Position numbers and translations under genes: made by a program
Shown here: positions 8,065 through 14,872 of the stretch, in pieces
How the letters are laid out: each line of letters starts with the position of its first letter
Numbering within the stretch: position 1 is the first letter of the stretch
The notes under the pieces: generated by a model
The model's input: only the letters and a program-made list of their open reading frames with translations
What the model was told of the DNA's origin: nothing
Databases searched by the model: none
NCBI GenBank assembly: GCA_036380355.1
Contig: DASVEW010000085.1
Location: 1 to 28,425, forward strand
DNA: 28,425 nucleotides
Direction of reading: 5' to 3'
Source: JACDAN01 sp036380355
GTDB lineage: Bacteria > Actinomycetota > Thermoleophilia > Gaiellales > Gaiellaceae

Positions 8065-9330
8065 TCATGCCGCCGACGATACGACACGGCCCGCTCCGAC
8101 GACCACGTCGCCGTCGTAGAGGACGGCCGCCTGGCCGGACGCGACGCCGTACGCGGGCTCGTCCAACAGGGCGTCGAAGCCGCGCGCCCGCGGAACCACC
8201 CTTCCGCGGACCGCAGGGGACCGGTAGCGAAGCTTCACGTCGACACGCTCGGCGTCGGCGAAGAGCCGGCCGTCCACCCGGACCCGGGTCCTCGCGAGCG
8301 ACTCGCGCGGGCCGACGACGACGGCGTTGCGGCGCGGATCGGTGCGGAGCGCGTAGACCGGCGCCCCGGTTGCGACGCCGAGCCCTTTCCGCTGCCCGGG
8401 CGTGAAGCGCCAGAACCCGGCGTGGCTCCCGAGCGCCTCCCCCGCCTCGTCCTCGACGACGCCGTCCTCGGTGGGCAGGCCGTGGCGCGCGAGGAACGAG
8501 CGGTAGTCGTCGCCTCCGAGGAAGCACGCCTCCTGGCTCTCCGACCGGCGCGCCGCCGCGAGTCCCGCGCGCTCCGCCTCGGCCCTCGTCTCGTCCTTCG
8601 TCTGCTCGCCGAGCGGGAACCAGATGCGGTCGAGGACGCGCGGGTCGAGCCGGGCCAGCATGTACGACTGATCCTTCTCGGGGTCCACCCCACGCGCGAG
8701 CAGCCGCCGGCCCTGGTGCTCGACGATCCGCGCATAGTGGCCGGTCGCCAGCCGCACGGCGCCAGCCTCCCGGGCGAAGCGGAGCAGGCGGCCGAACCGG
8801 AAGAAGCCGTTGCAGCGGATGCAGGGGTTCGGCGTCTCGCCCCGCCGGTAGCCGCGCACGAACGGCTCCACGATCGCGCGCAAGAACTCCTTCCGAGCGT
8901 CGATCGTGACGTGCGGGATGCCGAGGCGGTGACAGGCGGCCCGGGCTGCGACGACGGCCTCCGGCGAGCAGCATGCACGCTCGACGTCCGGCCCCTCGGG
9001 ATCGATCCAGAGCCTGAGGGTCACGCCGACGGCCCTCGGCCCCGCCCGCAAGAGGGCCACCGCGCTGTCCACGCCGCCGCTCATCGCGACCGCGACCCGG
9101 TCCGGGTCTGGCCGCGCCCGGAAGATCGGGCCGATCGCGCCGGCCAGGGCGTCGACCGTGAGCTCGTCGCCCCCGACCGCCGCGGCCTCGAGCAGCGTCA
9201 GGCCCGCGAGGGGACGGTCGAGGCCTTCCGCGTCGGCGGAGACGATCCGGTCCCGATCCACGGTGAGGCGGACGAGCCGCCACTCGCCGTCCCTGGACGC
9301 ATCTCCGACAACCTCGACCACCCGAGTCAC
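8065..9330 (-). CDS. mnmA: tRNA-specific 2-thiouridylase MnmA with N-terminal extension
   Basis: Introduces the 2-thio group at wobble U34 of tRNAs for Glu, Gln and Lys. The PP-loop SGGVDS lies at 84-89, far from the N-terminus where it normally sits. After it come the catalytic-Cys motif NPCIRCN, ATGHYARI, KDQSYML, the second Cys in SQEACFLG, GQRKGLGV and a C-terminal beta-barrel with SGQAAVLYDGDVVVGAG. The extra residues 1-80 (VRLTVDRDRIVSADAEG, LTLLEAAAV, LTVDALAGAIGP) look like a NifU/IscU-type scaffold fold without its Cys ligands. GTG at 9330 is chosen because upstream bases form the hairpin at 9344-9370 and the 6S-like RNA; an ATG at 9408 in the same frame is less likely. No good Shine-Dalgarno was found. 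Confidence 0.92.
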   Translation of the reverse strand: MTRVVEVVGDASRDGEWRLVRLTVDRDRIVSADAEGLDRPLAGLTLLEAAAVGGDELTVDALAGAIGPIFRARPDPDRVAVAMSGGVDSAVALLRAGPRAVGVTLRLWIDPEGPDVERACCSPEAVVAARAACHRLGIPHVTIDARKEFLRAIVEPFVRGYRRGETPNPCIRCNGFFRFGRLLRFAREAGAVRLATGHYARIVEHQGRRLLARGVDPEKDQSYMLARLDPRVLDRIWFPLGEQTKDETRAEAERAGLAAARRSESQEACFLGGDDYRSFLARHGLPTEDGVVEDEAGEALGSHAGFWRFTPGQRKGLGVATGAPVYALRTDPRRNAVVVGPRESLARTRVRVDGRLFADAERVDVKLRYRSPAVRGRVVPRARGFDALLDEPAYGVASGQAAVLYDGDVVVGAGRVVSSAA

Positions 9331-9343
9331 CGTAGCCAAACGA

Positions 9344-9370
9344 GAGCCCCGGCCTTGACGGCCGGGGCTC
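9344..9370 (-). terminator. GC-rich terminator-like hairpin after the 6S-like RNA
   Basis: Perfect 11-bp stem, GAGCCCCGGCC (9344-9354) against 9360-9370, with a 5-base loop. On the minus strand it is followed by UCGUUU, a weak U-tract. It lies after the 6S-like fold and just before the mnmA start, so it probably sets the RNA 3' end while letting some transcripts continue into mnmA. Confidence 0.6.
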
Positions 9371-9380
9371 GAGAAGGTGC

Positions 9381-9534
9381 CCCACCCTGCCGGTGATGCC
9401 TCGCGCATTGCGAACCTGGACTAGCCAGGTGGGTGCCGAGCCGAACCGGCTTCTGACGGCCGGCGCGGACCCGAGCTCCCTTAACGTGTCTGTTGGTTCA
9501 CGTTTGTGCGCGAGACCACGTACAGGGTCGAGCA
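9381..9534 (-). ncRNA. ssrS: Probable 6S RNA
   Basis: The stretch has no convincing open frame but long-range pairing of the 6S kind. In plus coordinates, 9384-9389 pairs with 9523-9528 (ACCCTG/CAGGGT), 9400-9407 with 9507-9514 (CTCGCGCA/TGCGCGAG, 8 of 8), and 9412-9416 with 9495-9499 (GAACC/GGTTC). These stack into a closing rod. An open central bubble follows, then a terminal arm (GGGT/ACCC at 9431-9434 and 9469-9472; CCGGC/GCCGG at 9446-9450 and 9459-9463). Read on the minus strand, the 3' side of the bubble holds a small hairpin (CCTGG/CCAGG), as in known 6S RNAs. A TACAGT box at 9541-9546 predicts a start near 9534 and the hairpin at 9344-9370 an end near 9340. The location between aspS and mnmA matches the Gram-positive 6S neighbourhood. 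The pairing is seen; identity as 6S is inferred. Confidence 0.6.
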
Positions 9535-9540
9535 GAACTC

Positions 9541-9546
9541 ACTGTA
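9541..9546 (-). promoter_or_regulatory. -10 element for the 6S-like RNA
   Basis: TACAGT on the minus strand, placing the start about 6-7 bases on, at 9534, just before the first arm of the closing stem. The -35 region is weak (CTGAGA/CCTGAG overlapping the rlpA-like stop). Confidence 0.4.
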
Positions 9547-9562
9547 GACGGTCTTTCGCGTC

Positions 9563-9991
9563 TCAGGCGCTGCGTGCGAAACGCCAGCGAATCGTCGCGC
9601 GCTCGTCGATGCCGAGCTCCTCGGCGAGCGCGTCGGTCAGCCCGAACTGAACACCACCCGGCGTCGCGGCGCGCGCGACGACTTGCGTAAGCACGTCCTT
9701 GCCGCCGTGCCCGAGATAGACCTTGGCGCCGCACGGCAGCACGGGGTGAGCGAAACCCATGGTCGAGCGCTCGACGATATGGCCGCACGAGGTCGGCCTG
9801 CCGTACAAACGGGCGCTCTGAGGCCCGGCGACCGCCTCGTACCAACCGCCGCCCGGCGGCGCGACCGCCTCCGGGAGGTCCCTCGACTCGCCGCCGCTCG
9901 CCAGGCGATCCGCGAGCCCGAGCGCGATCACCGCGCCGAGCAGGGTTACGGCTGCGAGCAACACGGCACGCTGGGCATACGCGGGGCTCAC
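9563..9991 (-). CDS. RlpA-like double-psi beta-barrel envelope protein, catalytic Asp missing
   Basis: 142 residues. A hydrophobic N-terminal segment (RAVLLAAVTLLGAVIALGLA, about 8-27) acts as signal or anchor, followed by a linker and a C-terminal domain of about 80 residues with the signature of actinobacterial RlpA-like barrels: LYGRPTSCGHIV, STMGFAHPVLPCGAKVYL and LTDALAEELGI. Two Cys (SCG, PCG) could form a disulfide outside the membrane. The family His (FAHPVLP) is kept, but the conserved VxDRGP reads VVARAATP, so the Asp needed for lytic activity in characterised RlpA is absent. It probably binds rather than cuts glycan. GTG at 9991 overlaps the upstream stop by 4 bases (GTGA). A longer upstream reading of the frame is low-complexity shadow. 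Confidence 0.8.
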   Translation of the reverse strand: MSPAYAQRAVLLAAVTLLGAVIALGLADRLASGGESRDLPEAVAPPGGGWYEAVAGPQSARLYGRPTSCGHIVERSTMGFAHPVLPCGAKVYLGHGGKDVLTQVVARAATPGGVQFGLTDALAEELGIDERATIRWRFARSA

Positions 9992-10650
9992 CGGGCGGCC
10001 GCCGCCTCCGTCCTGGCGCCTGCGGCCTCGAGGAGACCGCCGAACGACTCGCGCACGAGTGCGTCGAACGCCGGCGGCAGAGTCCCGTCTGCGTGGGCGA
10101 ACTCCCGGAGCGAGAGGATGAGCGCGCCCCACTCCTCCTGGCGGCCGTCATCCGGGTGGTCGCGAACGACGCGCTCCAGGTCCCAGATGCTCCACTCCCG
10201 CGGCGACCCGCCGGAGACGGGCTCGGGCCGCTCCGGCTCCGGTTCCGGTTCGGGCTCCGTCGCCCGTGGCGGTGGCGGCTCCGGGGCCGGCGGCGGGCCC
10301 GTCGCGAGAATCGCCCGTGCGCTCCGCTCGCTCACCGCGAGCTCGGGCTCCGGTTCCCGCGCCGGTTTCGGCTCGAGCTCGGCTGTCTCGGCCGGCCCGG
10401 CCGGCTCGACCTCGACGTCAGGGGCCGCCGTCTCCACGGCGACCGACCGCTCCGAAGCCGCGGCGGCAGTCGCGCGCGCGGTTTCGCGCGCATACGCCCG
10501 CTCGACGAGCGCGACCAGTACGACGGCGACCGCGGTGAGCGGGACGATCCCGACCGGCCCCAGCCCCGCCAGACCGGCGCCGACCGCGACGACCACGAGG
10601 AACGCCGCCTCGATCGAGAGGCGGAGGCCGGCAGACGGCATCCTCCGCAC
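9988..10650 (-). CDS. Membrane protein with acidic Pro/Glu linker and small C-terminal domain
   Basis: I do not recognise this 220-residue protein. It begins with a two-helix membrane hairpin (LSIEAAFLVVVAVGAGLAGL, then VPLTAVAVVLVALVERAYA). A long Pro/Glu/Ala-rich linker follows, including EPEPEPEPERPEP. It ends with a soluble segment of about 65 residues (SIWDLERVVRDHPDD, WGALILSLREFA, FDALVRESFGGLLEAAG) that looks helical. The membrane hairpin resembles that of the next gene upstream (10654-10944), suggesting a tandem duplication. The start GTG at 10650 lies 3 bases after the neighbouring stop; ATG at 10641 is an alternative. It is followed by the RlpA-like gene with a 4-base overlap. Confidence 0.85.
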   Translation of the reverse strand: MRRMPSAGLRLSIEAAFLVVVAVGAGLAGLGPVGIVPLTAVAVVLVALVERAYARETARATAAAASERSVAVETAAPDVEVEPAGPAETAELEPKPAREPEPELAVSERSARAILATGPPPAPEPPPPRATEPEPEPEPERPEPVSGGSPREWSIWDLERVVRDHPDDGRQEEWGALILSLREFAHADGTLPPAFDALVRESFGGLLEAAGARTEAAAAR

Positions 10651-10653
10651 GCG

Positions 10654-10944
10654 CTAGCCCGCCTTCTCCGCAGGTTCCTCGACCGGGGCTGCGACCGCCT
10701 CGGGGTCGGTAACCTCGTCCGGCTCGGCCGTCGACCCCTCCACCACCTCGCGCTTACGCGCCAGCGACGGAAAGCGTGGTCCCTCCGCCCAGACGGCCAG
10801 CTCGAACAGGCACACGAGCAGCCAGGCGGCAGCCATGACGGCGACGATCGCCGTCGCGCTCAGCTCGGCAACTCCGGCCGCGATCGCAACCGCGATCAGA
10901 AAGCCGGCCTCGAGCGCGAAACGCGGCCCGAATCCTCCCTGCAC
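10654..10944 (-). CDS. Small membrane protein, paralogue of its downstream neighbour
   Basis: A 96-residue protein with two transmembrane helices (FALEAGFLIAVAIAAGVAEL and IVAVMAAAWLLVCLFELAVW) and an acidic, Pro/Glu-rich cytoplasmic tail. The opening pattern R-x-x-(L/I)EA-x-FL-(I/V)-AVA-x-A-G matches the N-terminus of the 220-residue neighbour, so the two probably arose by duplication. GTG start at 10944, 12 bases after the DivIVA-like stop. No known family is recognised; position suggests an envelope or division-associated role. Confidence 0.82.
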   Translation of the reverse strand: MQGGFGPRFALEAGFLIAVAIAAGVAELSATAIVAVMAAAWLLVCLFELAVWAEGPRFPSLARKREVVEGSTAEPDEVTDPEAVAAPVEEPAEKAG

Positions 10945-10956
10945 AGTGCCGAAAGG

Positions 10957-11814
10957 CTACTGCGGCGTGGGGCGGTCTTCGCTCTCGTCCCGCTCGGCGG
11001 GCTCGGCCGGCTCGGCCGGGGTCTGCGGCTGGGCCGGCTGCTCGGGCTCGGGGGCGGCGACCGGCGCCGGGCGCTCGGGGAGCTCGACCGGGGTCGCGCC
11101 CGCTGTTTCGGACTGTGCAGCTCGAACGATCGCCTCGGACACGCCCGAGACCGCCTCGTCGCCGAGACCCGCCGCGGACAGCAGCTGCTCGGCGCCCTGC
11201 TGCGCCCGCACCATGATCGCGTTGGCCTGCGCGCGGGCCCACTCGAGCGTCTGCTCGACCTCGGCGCGGGCAGTGTTCGTGAGCTCGGTCGCCTGGTGGC
11301 GCGACTGCTCGAGCAGCTTGGCGCCGCGCGCCTCGGCCTCGCGGAGCTCCTGGGTCGCCTGGCGGTTCGCGTCCGCGAGCAGCTGGCGGGCCTCGTTGCG
11401 CGCCGCGTTGACGATCTCGCCGCGCTGGCGCTCGCTCTCCTGGCGGTAGCGCTCGATCTCCGTCTCGCGCCGCGAGAGCTCGGATTGGCGGCGGCGGACC
11501 TCCTGCTCGGTCTTGCCGAACTGCGCGGCCGATGCGCGCTGCGCGTCGTTCTCGAGGACGTCGGCGAACGCGGAAGCCTCGCGGATCAGGTGCAGGGCGT
11601 CCATCCGGACGGCGTGGCCCGTGGGCTCGACCTGCCCGCCCTGCCCGGCCGCCTGGAGCACGCGGAGCTGCGCCTGCAGCTGCACGACGTGGCGGCGGAA
11701 GGCGTCGAAGGCGTCGCGCACTCGGTCGGCGTCGTACCCCCGCTCCGCGACGGGCAGGTCCTCGACGCGAGGAAGCGAGGTGATCGCTGGCTGGGCGCCT
11801 TCTTCTTGGGCCAT
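10957..11814 (-). CDS. DivIVA-like coiled-coil protein
   Basis: 285 residues. The N-terminal 50 residues contain LPVAERGYDADRVRDAF, the DivIVA-type F/L-x(4)-RGYD-x-x-x-V pattern that forms the membrane-sensing intertwined loop. From about residue 85 to 220 the sequence is a long heptad-rich coiled coil (Arg/Glu/Gln/Ala). The last 60 residues are a disordered Pro/Ala/Glu tail. DivIVA proteins mark poles and septa and recruit partners; here the partners may be the two membrane proteins and the RlpA-like protein downstream. The ATG at 11814 is preceded by GAAAGGA, a good Shine-Dalgarno about five bases away. First gene of this four-gene cluster, separated from aspS by hairpins. Confidence 0.82.
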   Translation of the reverse strand: MAQEEGAQPAITSLPRVEDLPVAERGYDADRVRDAFDAFRRHVVQLQAQLRVLQAAGQGGQVEPTGHAVRMDALHLIREASAFADVLENDAQRASAAQFGKTEQEVRRRQSELSRRETEIERYRQESERQRGEIVNAARNEARQLLADANRQATQELREAEARGAKLLEQSRHQATELTNTARAEVEQTLEWARAQANAIMVRAQQGAEQLLSAAGLGDEAVSGVSEAIVRAAQSETAGATPVELPERPAPVAAPEPEQPAQPQTPAEPAEPAERDESEDRPTPQ

Positions 11815-11891
11815 CGTGTCCTTTCGTGGGCTCCGGCGGACTGCCGGAAGTATGCCGACTGAATCGGCGAATCACCTAGCTCGGTTTAATC

Positions 11892-11918
11892 GGCTGCACC
11901 GGCCAAGCCGGTACAGCC
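11892..11918 (-). terminator. Hairpin in the aspS-divIVA gap
   Basis: 12-bp stem (11892-11903 with 11907-11918) and triloop TTG/CAA. One position is a C/A mismatch on the plus strand but a U-G pair in minus-strand RNA, so the fold is complete only in RNA read downstream of aspS. Confidence 0.5.
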
Positions 11919-11927
11919 TTCCTGGTC

Positions 11928-11945
11928 GGCGTCGCAAGCGACGCC
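11928..11945 (-). terminator. Hairpin immediately after the aspS stop
   Basis: Perfect 8-bp stem GGCGTCGC/GCGACGCC with a 2-base loop, abutting the aspS stop codon on the minus strand. No U-tract. With the next hairpin it forms a tandem pair, probably ending the MBL-hisS-aspS transcript. Confidence 0.5.
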
Positions 11946-13682
11946 TCAGTCGGTCTCCAGCGCTCGTATTCCGAGCTCGCGCAGCGTTTCCTCCGGCATC
12001 GGCGTGGGCGCCCCGGTGAGCGGGTCGGCGCCGCTCGAGACCTTCGGAAAGCCGACGATCTCACGGATGTTGGGCTCGCCGGCCATCAGGGCGACGAAGC
12101 GCTCGATCCCCATCGCGAAGCCGCCGTGCGGAGGCGCACCCATTCGGAGGGCCTCGAGGAGGAACCCGAACTTCGCCTCCGCCTCCTCGTCCGAGAGTCC
12201 CAGGGCGCGGAAGATCCGCTTCTGGACCTCCTGGTGGTGGATCCGGATCGATCCCGACCCGAGCTCCCAGCCGTTCCAGACCAGGTCGTAGGCCCGGCTC
12301 ACGGCCGCGCCGGGGTCGGATTCGATCAGCTCCTCGTGGCCGGGCATGACGCCCGTGAACGGGTGGTGCGAGAACGTCCAGCGCTCCTCGTCCTCGTTCC
12401 ACTCGAAGACGGGGAAGTCGACCACCCAGAGGAACGCGTTCTGCTCCTTGTCCGCGAGGTCGAGCTCGCGGCCGAGGTGCGTTCGCAGGCCGCCGAGGAC
12501 ACGGGCGACCGTCGCCGGCGTGTCGGCCGCGAACAGCACCGTCGAGTTCGGCTCGCCACGGAAGCGCTCGAGCTCTGCCTCGGAGAGAAACTTCTCGATC
12601 GGCGAGCGGGGCTCGCCTTCCTCGTCGTAGAGGATGTACGCAAGGCCCTTCGCCCCCCACTCCTTGGCGATCTCCTCGAGCCGGGCGAGCTCCGCGCGCG
12701 AGAACGCCTGCGGGACGGTGATGAAGCGGACCGCCTCGGCATTCGCGAAGACGCCGAACTCCGACCCGCGCGTCAGGTCGGTCGCATCCTCGATCTCGAG
12801 CCCAAAGCGCAGGTCCGGCTTGTCGGTGCCGTACCGGGCCATCACCTCGTGCCAGCTCATCCGCCGGAACGGGCGCTGCGGCGGTTCGCGTCCGAGCGCC
12901 TCGAACGAGGCGACCACGGCCTGCTCGAGCACGTCGAGGACGTCCTCGCGCTCGGCGAAGGCGATCTCGACGTCGAGCTGGCGGAACTCGAACTGCCGGT
13001 CTGCGCGGAGATCCTCGTCCCGGAAGGCCGTGGCGATCTGGTAGTAGCGGTCGAAGCCGCCGATGACGAACAGCTGCTTGTAGATCTGCGGCGACTGTGC
13101 GAGCGCGAAGAACTTCCCCGGCTGTAGGCGCAGCGGGACCAGGAAGTCCCGGGCGCCCTCCGGCGTGCCCTTGATCAGACTCGGCGTCCAGAGATCGACG
13201 AAGCCGAGCTCCTCCATCCGCCGCCTGATCGCGGAGATCACGGTCGCGGAGAGGCGAAGGTTCCGCTGCATCTGCTCGCGGCGAAGGTCGAGCCACCGGT
13301 GACGTAGCCGAAGCGCCTCGTCGACGTTCTCCTCGTCGAGCTGGAACGGGAGCGGCGTCGACGTCGAGACGATCTCGAGCTCGTCCACCTGCACTTCGAC
13401 CTCGCCCGTCGGGAGATTGGGGTTGACGGCCTCGGGTGCCCGGGCGACGACCTCGCCGGTGGCGCGGAGGACGAACTCGTTCCGGATCCCGTGTGCGATC
13501 TTCGCGGCTTCCGGGCTTCGCTCCGGGTTGACCACGAGCTGCCCGAGCCCCGTGTGGTCGCGGAGATCGACGAAGATCAGGCCTCCGTGGTCCCGCCGCC
13601 TGGCCGCCCAGCCGGCGAGCGTCACCGTCCTTCCGACGTCGTCCTTCCGGAGCTCCCCTGCGAGGGCGTTGCGCCAGCTCAT
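11946..13682 (-). CDS. aspS: Aspartyl-tRNA synthetase, probably non-discriminating (Asp/Asn)
   Basis: 578 residues, the normal bacterial length with the GAD insertion domain. Visible are the N-terminal OB-fold (RRDHGGLIFVDLRD), the flipping-loop region, QSPQIYKQLF, motif 2 FRDEDLRADRQFEF, and motif 3 FAMGIERFVALMAGEPNIREI followed by FPK. Position 32 is His (RRDHGG). In Pseudomonas aeruginosa a His at this place is linked to acceptance of tRNA-Asn, whereas discriminating enzymes such as that of E. coli have Leu. This enzyme may therefore also make Asp-tRNA-Asn for GatCAB, which is inference. The ATG overlaps the hisS stop by 4 bases. Last gene of MBL-hisS-aspS. Confidence 0.96.
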   Translation of the reverse strand: MSWRNALAGELRKDDVGRTVTLAGWAARRRDHGGLIFVDLRDHTGLGQLVVNPERSPEAAKIAHGIRNEFVLRATGEVVARAPEAVNPNLPTGEVEVQVDELEIVSTSTPLPFQLDEENVDEALRLRHRWLDLRREQMQRNLRLSATVISAIRRRMEELGFVDLWTPSLIKGTPEGARDFLVPLRLQPGKFFALAQSPQIYKQLFVIGGFDRYYQIATAFRDEDLRADRQFEFRQLDVEIAFAEREDVLDVLEQAVVASFEALGREPPQRPFRRMSWHEVMARYGTDKPDLRFGLEIEDATDLTRGSEFGVFANAEAVRFITVPQAFSRAELARLEEIAKEWGAKGLAYILYDEEGEPRSPIEKFLSEAELERFRGEPNSTVLFAADTPATVARVLGGLRTHLGRELDLADKEQNAFLWVVDFPVFEWNEDEERWTFSHHPFTGVMPGHEELIESDPGAAVSRAYDLVWNGWELGSGSIRIHHQEVQKRIFRALGLSDEEAEAKFGFLLEALRMGAPPHGGFAMGIERFVALMAGEPNIREIVGFPKVSSGADPLTGAPTPMPEETLRELGIRALETD

Positions 13683-14872
13683 CGGTCGAGCTCCGTCACG
13701 ATGGCCTCGACGTCCGGGGTCTGGCCGGGCTCCACGACGATGACCCGGCGTGCGTTGAGGCGGCCGGCCTGCGTGCGCTGTCCCTTCACGGAGCGGCCGG
13801 CGTAGTCCATGTCCGCACTGATCCCGCGCCGGCGCAGCTCGGCGAGCGCCGTCGCGATCGCCGTCCGGTCCGCCCCCTCGTCGGCGACGAAGAAGACGTC
13901 GATCGCGTCGGGCTCGAGCTCGGGCTCGCCGAGCGAGAGGAGCAGCCGCTCGATGCCGGCGCCAAAGCCGATGCCGGGTGTAGGCGGGCCTCCGATCGCC
14001 TCGATCAGGCCGTCGTAGCGCCCGCCGCCGCAGATCGAATCCTGCGCGCCGATTGCTTCGTCCTTGAACTCGAAGGTCGTCCGTGTGTAGTAGTCGAGCC
14101 CCCGCACCAGCGTCGGCTGAAGCTCGTAGCGGACTCCTACTTCATCGAGGAACGCGCGCACCTGCTCGAAATGCTCGCGGCATTCGTCGCAGAGGTTCTC
14201 ACCGATCTTCGGTGCGTCGGCGAGCAGTGCCTGCGTCCGCTCGCTCTTGACGTCGAACACGCGCAGGGCCGAGGTACGCCGCTTCGCGCGAGCGTCCTCG
14301 TCGAGCTCCGAGTCGTGCTCGTCGAGCCAGGCCTGGAGCTTCTCGAGGTACGCCGGCCGGCAATTCTGGTCGCCGATCGAGTTGAGGTACAGGACGTAGT
14401 CGGAGACTTCGAGGCGCCGGAGCAGCTCGTCGTAGAACTGGATCAGCTCGGCGTCGACGGCAGGATCGTCGGAGCCGATCGCCTCGACTGACAGCTGCCA
14501 GTGCTCGCGATACCGCCCCTTCTGGGGGCGGTCGTACCGCCACATGGGGCCGATCGTGTAGAGCTTGACCGGCTGCGGCTCGCGATGCATGCCGTGCTGG
14601 AGGTAGGCGCGGCAAATGGGCGCCGTGGCCTCCGGGCGGAGCGTCAGCGAGCGGCCGCCCCGGTCCTGGAACGTGTACATCTCCTTCTGGACGACGTCCG
14701 AGCCCTCCCCCGATGTGCGGACGAAGAGCTCCGTGTCCTCGAACCCGGGGGTGACGATCTTTCGGTAGCCGTAGAGCGCGCAGAGGCGCTCCGCCTCGCC
14801 GAGCACCCGCTGCCAGAGCGGCTGTTCGGACGGGAGGATGTCATGGGTCCCTCGCGGTGCTTCGAACTTCAA
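13679..14872 (-). CDS. hisS: Histidyl-tRNA synthetase
   Basis: Charges tRNA-His. The 397 residues show APRGTHDILP at the N-terminus, motif 1 around YRKIVTPGFEDTELF, LRPEATAPICRAY, motif 2 (GPMWRYDRPQKGRYREHWQ), the HisA motif LVRGLDYYTRTTFE, GGGRYDGL and motif 3 GIGFGAGIERLLL, then a C-terminal anticodon-binding fold. The C-terminus is about 20 residues shorter than most relatives and lacks the last strand (usual pattern V-x-LRDM). The start codon is TTG at 14872: it matches the conserved N-terminus and overlaps the upstream stop as TTGA. Second gene of the MBL-hisS-aspS unit. Confidence 0.96.
   Translation of the reverse strand: MKFEAPRGTHDILPSEQPLWQRVLGEAERLCALYGYRKIVTPGFEDTELFVRTSGEGSDVVQKEMYTFQDRGGRSLTLRPEATAPICRAYLQHGMHREPQPVKLYTIGPMWRYDRPQKGRYREHWQLSVEAIGSDDPAVDAELIQFYDELLRRLEVSDYVLYLNSIGDQNCRPAYLEKLQAWLDEHDSELDEDARAKRRTSALRVFDVKSERTQALLADAPKIGENLCDECREHFEQVRAFLDEVGVRYELQPTLVRGLDYYTRTTFEFKDEAIGAQDSICGGGRYDGLIEAIGGPPTPGIGFGAGIERLLLSLGEPELEPDAIDVFFVADEGADRTAIATALAELRRRGISADMDYAGRSVKGQRTQAGRLNARRVIVVEPGQTPDVEAIVTELDR

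Noticed and set aside
9331..9408. Upstream ATG (9408) as mnmA start
   Set aside because: The 26 extra codons run through the terminator-like hairpin and into the 6S-like closing stem, and read as low-complexity sequence.
9376..9562. A tRNA gene or a known riboswitch in the RlpA-like/mnmA gap
   Set aside because: GGTTCGC resembles a T-loop, but no cloverleaf or acceptor stem forms. No T-box, glycine, cobalamin or c-di-AMP core motif was found. The long-range pairing fits 6S RNA better.
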